This document shows, one piece after another, positions 1-4,561 of a stretch of DNA of 5,682 nucleotides; position 1 is the stretch's first letter, and every line of letters begins with the position of its first letter. This stretch comes from 20-14-all-45-10 sp964435965 (lineage in GTDB: Bacteria; Chloroflexota; Dehalococcoidia; GIF9; AB-539-J10). A program made the translations under genes and the position numbers. Location of the stretch: the NCBI GenBank assembly GCA_964435965.1, contig CAYTBB010000079.1:1-5682 (forward strand), read 5' to 3'. The notes below the pieces were generated by a model that saw only the letters and a program-made list of their open reading frames with translations, was not told the DNA's origin and ran no database searches.

Positions 1-173
1 ACCCGGCAGAGCAGGTCACTCTCCCGCATAATCTTCAGCACGTTCTTGTGATTCACATGACAGTCTTTGTGCCTCAGTCCATGGGTAACCCGGCGGTAGC
101 TGTAGCGGGGAAACTCAAGGCAGATAGCCTCAATCCTGTCTCTTGAGTCTGAACCGATTTTTTGGGGCGCAGG
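1..173 (-). mobile_element. IS3-family transposase OrfB fragment (HTH_21 region), runs off left edge
   Basis: The minus-strand frame from 173 down to 1 is open and contains the stretch RIEAICLEFPRYSYRRVTH followed by a segment ending VNHKNVLKIMRESDLLCRV. This is the pattern of the N-terminal helix-turn-helix (HTH_21) of IS3-family OrfB transposases, which precedes the DDE integrase core: IxxIxxEFPxYGYRRVT, then VNHKxVLxIMRE. The usual YGYRR is YSYRR here. The DDE catalytic core would lie to the left, outside the window, so integrity there cannot be judged. On the upstream side the frame stops at TGA (176-174), and the usual OrfA and first part of OrfB are absent, so the visible end is 5'-truncated. 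The family call rests on motif recognition without a search. It marks insertion-sequence activity just downstream of the cysteine-synthase-like gene. Confidence 0.75.
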
Positions 174-176
174 TCA
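154..176 (-). repeat. possible IS3-type terminal inverted repeat end
   Basis: Read on the minus strand from 176, the sequence begins TGACCTGCGCCCCAAAAAAT. It starts with TG and has the C-rich then A-rich layout typical of IS3-family termini. It sits directly against the OrfB coding similarity, with no room for orfA. This suggests an element end joined to an internal orfB position by an internal deletion. The opposite end is outside the window and no target duplication can be checked, so this is an inference. Confidence 0.3.
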
Positions 177-298
177 ATTAAAGCTTACCACTTTTCTCTT
201 CTATTATTCCAATACTCGCCTAACCTTTTGAAAAGTCCAATCTGAAGCGCAACAGAATGGTCACCGTAGTCGATATGAGAAATTTCAGCTTATGACAC

Positions 299-1282
299 CT
301 AAGTGGTAAAGTGTTCCACGGCCAGATAGCGGTAACGATTGTCGGCCAATACCGTCACAATAGTTTTGTCATCTCTCAATTTCTTGGCGACTTGCAAGGC
401 TACATGAACATTAGCACCGGACGACATTCCACAGAACAATCCTTCCTCCTCACATAAGCGATGAGCCATTCCCCTAGCATCCTTATCATTGACCAGAAAA
501 ACCTCATCGACTACACCTTCCCGCCACATCTTTTCAACAATCAAACCTTCGACCCCAGGCACACCATATTTTTCCATATATTTGCGAATTTCCGGACCCA
601 TTTTAAACAGGGAAGAGCTTTCGGGTTCAACCGCATAAATCTTCACTGACGGATTTACTTTTCTCAGTGCCTCAGAAACCCCAGCAAGCGTACCGCCAGT
701 GCCAACCGCTGCTATGAACACATCTATTTTACCATCAGTTTGTTCAATAATCTCCTGAGCAGTCCCATCTCGATGGGCATAGCTATTATCTGGATTTAAC
801 GCCTGTCTTGCCCACCATACATTATCATTATTCGTTTCCATCTCAAGTGCCCTTATTCTCGGCATGACCTCAACAACTCCGCCGTGTACCGCTTTCCCTT
901 CTAACTCTTTCTCTATTTCTTCACCCACAGCCACTTCTATCACTTCCGCTCCATAGGCCTTAAGTATCTGGAGCCGGTCTTCCGTAGCCCATCCCTTTGG
1001 CATATGCATTATTGCTTTATATCCCTTGACAGCACATACAAAAGACAAAGCGATTGCCGTATTGCCAGTGCTCGATTCGGTAACTATACCCCCCTCTCTG
1101 AGATTCCCCGCCTTTTCCGCCTCCTCAATCATTCTCAGGGCAATCCTGTCTTTCAAGCTCCCGCTGGGGTTGAGAAACTCACATTTAGCCAGAATATCGG
1201 CATCAACTCCTTTGACCACTTTGTTCAGCCTAACCATTGGCGTATTGCCAATAGCCTGTAGAATGCTGTCATAAATCTTCAT
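299..1282 (-). CDS. cysteine-synthase-like PLP-dependent enzyme (CysK/CysM/CBS family)
   Basis: This 327-residue cytoplasmic fold-type II PLP enzyme has a typical length for O-acetylserine sulfhydrylases, which make cysteine from O-acetylserine and sulfide. The N-terminus has IGNTPMVRL (11-19). NPSGSLKDRIA (38-48) carries the Schiff-base lysine K44. The substrate loop is ESSTGNTA (69-76), where CysK has EPTSGNTG. The phosphate-binding loop is GTGGT (194-198). GMSSGAN (285-291) carries the serine near the pyridine nitrogen. The C-terminus is VLADNRYRYL (311-320). The Gln-Phe pair that lines the CysK active site appears as Q160-A161. These differences mean the acceptor or leaving group may not be those of classic CysK; a cystathionine synthase-like or desulfhydrase-like activity is possible. 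The ATG is preceded by GGAGGG (1297-1292) with 9-nt spacing, which supports the start. It is the last intact gene of the minus-strand cluster, and no U-tract terminator follows its TAG. Confidence 0.9.
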   Translation of the reverse strand: MKIYDSILQAIGNTPMVRLNKVVKGVDADILAKCEFLNPSGSLKDRIALRMIEEAEKAGNLREGGIVTESSTGNTAIALSFVCAVKGYKAIMHMPKGWATEDRLQILKAYGAEVIEVAVGEEIEKELEGKAVHGGVVEVMPRIRALEMETNNDNVWWARQALNPDNSYAHRDGTAQEIIEQTDGKIDVFIAAVGTGGTLAGVSEALRKVNPSVKIYAVEPESSSLFKMGPEIRKYMEKYGVPGVEGLIVEKMWREGVVDEVFLVNDKDARGMAHRLCEEEGLFCGMSSGANVHVALQVAKKLRDDKTIVTVLADNRYRYLAVEHFTT

Positions 1283-1385
1283 AAAAGTGTGCCCTCCGCT
1301 GCAACGTGAATTTTACTGCAAAATTTAAACTGTCGCAGGAATAATATGCCTTACCTTTTAGCTCGATCCTCTCGCTTCTTCGATT

Positions 1386-1541
1386 TGGGGCTTGACATCC
1401 GATTCCTGAGCGTCCGAAGGCTCCTTTGTTGGCCAGGACTAACTTGGCTGCTTTTTCAGCAGCCATAATCGCTGCAGCACAGCCAGCAGCCCTGGTAGCA
1501 ATAATCAGAACGTCACCGGATATCTTCCGAAGCTATTGCAT
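1386..1541 (-). pseudogene. remnant of an FAD-binding (fumarate reductase/succinate dehydrogenase flavoprotein-type) N-terminus
   Basis: An ATG at 1541, with AGAGGTG about 7 nt upstream and only 21 nt after the M20 stop, opens a frame reading M-Q-stop. It continues in the same frame as GDVLIIATRAAGCAAAI and then AAEKAAKLVLANKGAFGRSG. This matches the FAD dinucleotide-binding beta-alpha-beta start of flavoprotein oxidoreductases (DVLIIGxGAAGxxAAI...KGxxGRSG). Three signs of decay are visible: TAG at codon 3 (one change from CAG); the GxGxxG motif degraded to ATRAAG; and similarity ending near codon 52, where several hundred residues should follow. The frame then runs through unrelated-looking sequence to a stop at 1269, overlapping the next gene's start. 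The position shows that a flavoprotein gene once lay between the M20 and PLP-enzyme genes. The exact flavoprotein subfamily cannot be told from 50 codons. Confidence 0.6.
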
Positions 1542-1562
1542 TGTAAAGCACCTCTTTTAACC

Positions 1563-2753
1563 TTAATAACACGTGTTTAACATTATGGTTGCGTAAACCT
1601 TGCTCGCATCGATTAACTGGTCGATTTCAATAAACTCGTTTTCCTTATGGGCATTTCCCCGCTTTAGGTCTCCGGGGCCATATCCTATGCCTGGGATTCC
1701 ACCCTTCTTAAATATCGGCGCCAAGTCCCCAGCGGCAATGGTCCCTCCTATCTTGGGGTACTCACCTCTAATCTCCTTAGCCGCTTCACTCACAATCCTC
1801 AAGGCGACATCATCCTCTGGCACTGCAACTGGATTGTGATCCTGGATTACTTCAATGCTTGCATCCAGGTCAGGATATTGCTTCTTCAATCTGGCAATGA
1901 CGTCTTCCATGTACTTTACCGCTTGATCCCATGTCTGCCCGGGAACAAGACGCATATCAATACCTGCTTCGCAATGGTCACAAACGATGTTATATTTCTC
2001 GCCGGCATGTATCCAGCCAAAATTTACGGTGTGGTCACCCAGCACTGGATGCTTTTTATAAGGCAGTCCGCTCTCCAGTTCAGCCAATATCTTCATACAA
2101 TGGTTGATGGCATTGACACCTTCCTGCGGGGTACTCCCATGTGCCGTCTGCCCTCTTACCGTTAGCTTGTATTGGGTTAAGCCTTTGAAGTAGGCTTTTA
2201 TCTCCATGTCAGAATGAACGCAGTAGATACAGATATCAGGATTAATAATGTTATTTTCCATTAAATACTTCATGCCCAAGCGTCCACCTACCTCTTCATC
2301 CACCGTCCCTACTATTGATACATCCCCCTTCAGCTTTATCCCTGAATTTATCAATGCTTCAAACGCTACCACAACAGAGGCTGTTCCCCCACCCTTGCTA
2401 TCCATCACGCCTCGACCATACATTTTATTGCCAATGACCTCACCGCCGTATGGGTCGGTTTTCCACTTGTTTAAATCTCCCGGGCCTACCGTGTCCAGAT
2501 GACCAGAAAATTGAACTTTTGGCTTTCCAGTCATACCATGTAAAACAGCCACGCAGTTTGGCCTATCCTTCATCCCTTCTGCCCATTTAACTTCAAACCC
2601 CATTCCCTTGAGCTTATTCCCCAAAAATAGTGATACTTCCTTTTCATTGCCAGTCTCACTGGGGATTGCCACCAGTTCGCGGCTAACTTCAACAAGCCTT
2701 TCCTTGGTAATTCTTGATAATACTTCCCTTTTTGCTTCTTCCAGTGTTTTCAT
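1563..2753 (-). CDS. M20-family metallohydrolase (ArgE/DapE/CPG2-like peptidase or deacylase)
   Basis: This 396-residue cytoplasmic hydrolase has a typical length for M20 enzymes, which use a two-metal centre to cleave N-acyl amino acids, dipeptides or succinyl-diaminopimelate. SGHLDTVGP (83-91) gives metal ligand H85 and D87. GRGVMDSKGGG (113-123) gives the bridging ligand D118. TVDEEVGG (150-157) gives general base E153 and ligand E154. The lid/dimerisation domain shows RGQTAHGSTPQEGVNAI (200-216, with H205) and DMRLVPG (266-272). GNAHKENEFIEI (366-377) supplies the C-terminal ligand H369. The usual GEP(T/S) motif with its glutamate ligand reads CVHSD (178-182), so that ligand is not conventional. 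The ATG is preceded by AAGGAG (2766-2761) with 7-nt spacing. The FAD-gene remnant begins 21 nt after the stop, suggesting an operon. Substrate is unknown; the permeases upstream point to an imported carboxylate or acyl-amino acid. Confidence 0.92.
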   Translation of the reverse strand: MKTLEEAKREVLSRITKERLVEVSRELVAIPSETGNEKEVSLFLGNKLKGMGFEVKWAEGMKDRPNCVAVLHGMTGKPKVQFSGHLDTVGPGDLNKWKTDPYGGEVIGNKMYGRGVMDSKGGGTASVVVAFEALINSGIKLKGDVSIVGTVDEEVGGRLGMKYLMENNIINPDICIYCVHSDMEIKAYFKGLTQYKLTVRGQTAHGSTPQEGVNAINHCMKILAELESGLPYKKHPVLGDHTVNFGWIHAGEKYNIVCDHCEAGIDMRLVPGQTWDQAVKYMEDVIARLKKQYPDLDASIEVIQDHNPVAVPEDDVALRIVSEAAKEIRGEYPKIGGTIAAGDLAPIFKKGGIPGIGYGPGDLKRGNAHKENEFIEIDQLIDASKVYATIMLNTCY

Positions 2754-2782
2754 CGAAAGACTCCTTCCCTCACTATATTATT

Positions 2783-2798
2783 TCCAATGGATTTTGGA
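2783..2798. promoter_or_regulatory. short inverted repeat upstream of the M20 gene
   Basis: TCCAA (2783-2787) and TTGGA (2794-2798) form a perfect 5-bp inverted repeat with a 6-nt spacer. Its centre is about 37 nt upstream of the M20 start codon, where an operator could sit. Arms this short occur by chance, and no clear -35/-10 pair goes with it. Confidence 0.15.
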
Positions 2799-2813
2799 GT
2801 TTCACACTTTAAG

Positions 2814-2930
2814 TCAAGGCTTAACCTCAATGATGGAGCTAAGGGAAAACGGGAGAACGTAACCAGCAAAACCTATTCCTAGTCCAATCATAAAGTAACT
2901 AAAAATTTCTTTGTGACTAATATACTTCAT
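2814..2930 (-). CDS. possible 38-residue membrane peptide, or truncated permease N-terminus
   Basis: This frame has an ATG and a TGA, lies between MFS copy 1 and the M20 gene, and encodes 38 residues. It begins MKYISHKEIFSYF, followed by the hydrophobic run MIGLGIGFAGYVLPFSLSSI, which could form one transmembrane helix, and ends IIEVKP. The LGIGFAGYVLPF pattern resembles the first membrane segment of MFS permeases, so it may be the leftover start of a lost transporter gene. It does not resemble the N-terminus of the neighbouring MFS protein. A small membrane protein is the alternative. The ribosome site is weak (only a CAGG-like match about 6 nt before the ATG), so translation is doubtful. 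A 38-codon frame can arise by chance; the hydrophobic composition is the main argument for it. Confidence 0.3.
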   Translation of the reverse strand: MKYISHKEIFSYFMIGLGIGFAGYVLPFSLSSIIEVKP

Positions 2931-2962
2931 CGCTGCCTGCTTCTTTGGGTAACCAGAACCTC

Positions 2963-4175
2963 GATTACAACGGCACCCCACACGGGACGAGGAGGTTACT
3001 GGCTGAAAAAGAAAGACCCTGTGTCGTTTCCCGCCGGTTGCCCGCCATACTTTTTTAACTCACTTTATATGGTTTCATCGTTAATATCAACACCACAGGA
3101 ACAATGCTAATGCCAGCAAAGACAAGCCATATTGGATGATAGCTCCCTAAAGCGTCATAAGTCCACCCAGCAAGGAAAGGACCCATAACTCCACCAACTG
3201 TTGCTATCCCCATCATTATCCCAAATATCTTGCCGAAAAAAGTCATCCCAAAATACTCCCTCAATATGGCTCCCCTCAAAACCATGGCCCCCCATGATAA
3301 AGGGAAAAAAATAAGGAAAGGGAAAATAAGCCATGTTGTCTGAGCATGGGAGAAGGCTAAAATCCCTACTCCAACAAGTGAATATGCTCCAGCCATGACA
3401 TACCTATTATCAAAGATATCACCAAGCCAGCCAAAACCAAGCCTTCCGATAACGCTGAGCAGTGGAATAGAGGTTGCCACAAGAGCCGCTCTCGACCTAG
3501 ATATATTCAGGCTACTAAGATAAGGCATGACATGGGTGATAACTGTCATGGCAATCACCATCCGTAATGCTTCCGCAATACTTAAATGCCAGAAGTCTCT
3601 ACTCTTAAGCGCCTCCTTAAAATCAACCTCCTTATCTTGACTTTCAGGAGTTGAGACTTGCTTGACCGATAACTCTCCGTCAGGAAGATAGCCATATTGC
3701 TCTGGCTTATCACGAATGAGAAATGATAAGGGGATTCCAAGTAGCCACATTCCCAATCCTAGGATAATAAAAGTAGTTCGCCACTGATAAAGGTCAATCA
3801 ATCGAACTATAAGTGGGACAAGTATCCCCCCAGTGCCGAATCCACAAGCCATGATACCGAGTGCCCTTCCTATATTCCTCCTGAACCAGTTGGCCACCGC
3901 CGTCATCAGCACCGTGCTATTGCAAGCACTCACCCCCAAAGCGAGAAGAATGAAGGCACCATAGAACATGGTAAGGGAGTTAGTCCAGCTGAGAAGGATA
4001 AACCCAAAACCCACTATAAGCGTTCCACAGAATATTAATTTTCTCGGACCAAAGCGGTCAACAAGGAAACCCGCAACAGGAGCAAGTATCCCTGCCTCTA
4101 AGCCACGGAGGGAGGCAGCGATTGAGATCTGAGCATAGCTCCAGCCAGTCTCCTGTGCTATCGGCTCAAAGAAAG
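2963..4175 (-). repeat. tandem duplication, copy 1 (MFS gene plus downstream tail)
   Basis: This segment aligns to 4470-5682 at a constant offset of 1507 nt without a gap. It covers the last 372 codons of the MFS gene and about 90 nt beyond the stop. Left of 2963 the similarity breaks at an indel and resumes only weakly. To the right the duplication may continue, but the matching part of the other copy is outside the window. Confidence 0.9.
2971..3018 (-). repeat. 48-nt perfectly conserved block downstream of MFS copy 1
   Basis: All 48 nt are identical to 4478-4525, although the next 36 nt towards the stop codon differ at 8 positions. On the transcribed minus strand it lies 37-84 nt downstream of the stop. 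It contains CCTCCT and a small potential hairpin, CGTCCC-GTGT-GGGGTG, with two wobble pairs. No U-tract follows, so it is not a standard intrinsic terminator. Its role is unknown. Confidence 0.85.
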
Positions 4176-4266
4176 CTGTAAAGCCAAAGATTATAGTGCC
4201 TCCTGTATAAAAGGCGATAAGGAAGCAAGCAAATACTATCCACCAACCATAGAAAATCTTTCTCAT
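3055..4266 (-). CDS. MFS permease, oxalate/formate- or monocarboxylate-transporter type (full length)
   Basis: This 403-residue inner-membrane secondary transporter has about 12 hydrophobic segments (roughly 7-29, 44-66, 77-95, 99-122, 134-157, 163-184, 223-248, 258-280, 288-306, 311-332, 345-367, 377-397). Family marks are the N-terminal FYGWWIV (5-11), the loop 2-3 motif GFLVDRFGPRK (66-76), and RDKPEQYGYLPDG (185-197) opening the central cytoplasmic loop. REYFG and FGKIFGIMMG (336-353), then GPFLAGWTYDALGSY (362-376), are further marks. These fit OFA/MCT-like MFS proteins that move small carboxylates, but the substrate is not determined. The start is chosen because the N-terminal YGWWIV motif follows it and an in-frame TGA lies close upstream. 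The only good Shine-Dalgarno (AAGGA, 4293-4289) is 22 nt away, directly before a three-codon mini-ORF. The gene lies downstream of its tandem paralog. Confidence 0.93.
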   Translation of the reverse strand: MRKIFYGWWIVFACFLIAFYTGGTIIFGFTAFFEPIAQETGWSYAQISIAASLRGLEAGILAPVAGFLVDRFGPRKLIFCGTLIVGFGFILLSWTNSLTMFYGAFILLALGVSACNSTVLMTAVANWFRRNIGRALGIMACGFGTGGILVPLIVRLIDLYQWRTTFIILGLGMWLLGIPLSFLIRDKPEQYGYLPDGELSVKQVSTPESQDKEVDFKEALKSRDFWHLSIAEALRMVIAMTVITHVMPYLSSLNISRSRAALVATSIPLLSVIGRLGFGWLGDIFDNRYVMAGAYSLVGVGILAFSHAQTTWLIFPFLIFFPLSWGAMVLRGAILREYFGMTFFGKIFGIMMGIATVGGVMGPFLAGWTYDALGSYHPIWLVFAGISIVPVVLILTMKPYKVS

Positions 4267-4325
4267 ATTTAATTTAATTGGTCATAATTCCTTCTCAGTT
4301 TGAAATAACTTAGGAGAGGATGTAT

Positions 4326-4345
4326 ATCTACAGCATAGGGTAGAT
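4326..4345. promoter_or_regulatory. inverted repeat upstream of MFS copy 1
   Basis: ATCTAC (4326-4331) and GTAGAT (4340-4345) are perfect 6-bp arms separated by 8 nt, about 70 nt upstream of the start of MFS copy 1. The size and position would suit a dimeric repressor site. No matching promoter elements are convincing, so this is only a candidate. Confidence 0.2.
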
Positions 4346-4445
4346 CTCAAAACTTATGTGAAAAGCAAAAAAGACAGATAATTTATTCTCCTCCTTTACT
4401 CTTCGCTTCCTTGTTTATCGTTGGACAAGCAGAACCCCGATTTTC

Positions 4446-4466
4446 TGAATTTGCAAAGCAAATTCA
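4446..4466. repeat. perfect 9-bp hairpin palindrome in the MFS intergenic region
   Basis: TGAATTTGC (4446-4454), a 3-nt loop, and GCAAATTCA (4458-4466) form a perfect stem about 96-116 nt downstream of the MFS copy 2 stop. No U-rich run follows on either strand, so it is not a canonical terminator. It lies inside a 31-nt stretch bounded by GATT repeats (4439-4442 and 4470-4473) that is missing from the equivalent place beside copy 1. Confidence 0.8.
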
Positions 4467-4477
4467 ACAGATTACAG

Positions 4478-4525
4478 CGGCACCCCACACGGGACGAGGA
4501 GGTTACTGGCTGAAAAAGAAAGACC
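4478..4525 (-). repeat. 48-nt perfectly conserved block downstream of MFS copy 2
   Basis: This is identical to 2971-3018 and sits at the same distance (37-84 nt) downstream of the stop codon of its MFS gene. Identity ends abruptly at 4526 on the gene side and one base further out, at 4477, on the other side. Confidence 0.85.
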
Positions 4526-4561
4526 ATGTGCCGTTTTCCGCTGATTGCCCGACATACTTTC

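Noticed and set aside
185..289. Minus-strand open stretch of 34 codons just after the PLP-enzyme stop, in the same frame (ends EYWNNRREKW-stop)
   Set aside because: It looks coding-like in composition but has no start codon, is separated by two in-frame stops, and is short enough to be chance. I recognise no family in it.
1269..1466. A separate 65-residue gene starting at ATG 1466
   Set aside because: The ATG is an internal Met in the alpha helix of the FAD-binding fold, and there is no ribosome site. The second half is unlike the family and overlaps the next gene's start; it is part of the FAD-gene remnant.
2772..2816. Possible sigma-70 promoter for the M20 gene using TTGACT (2817-2812)
   Set aside because: The only good -10 candidate (TAATAT) is about 31 nt downstream, far beyond the usual 16-18 nt; nothing convincing sits at the right spacing.
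2949..2999. Long-range stem GTAACC/GGTTAC spanning the 48-nt block near copy 1
   Set aside because: The pairing partner is absent beside copy 2, and the stem is only 6 bp across about 39 nt, so it is not supported by the duplicated copy.
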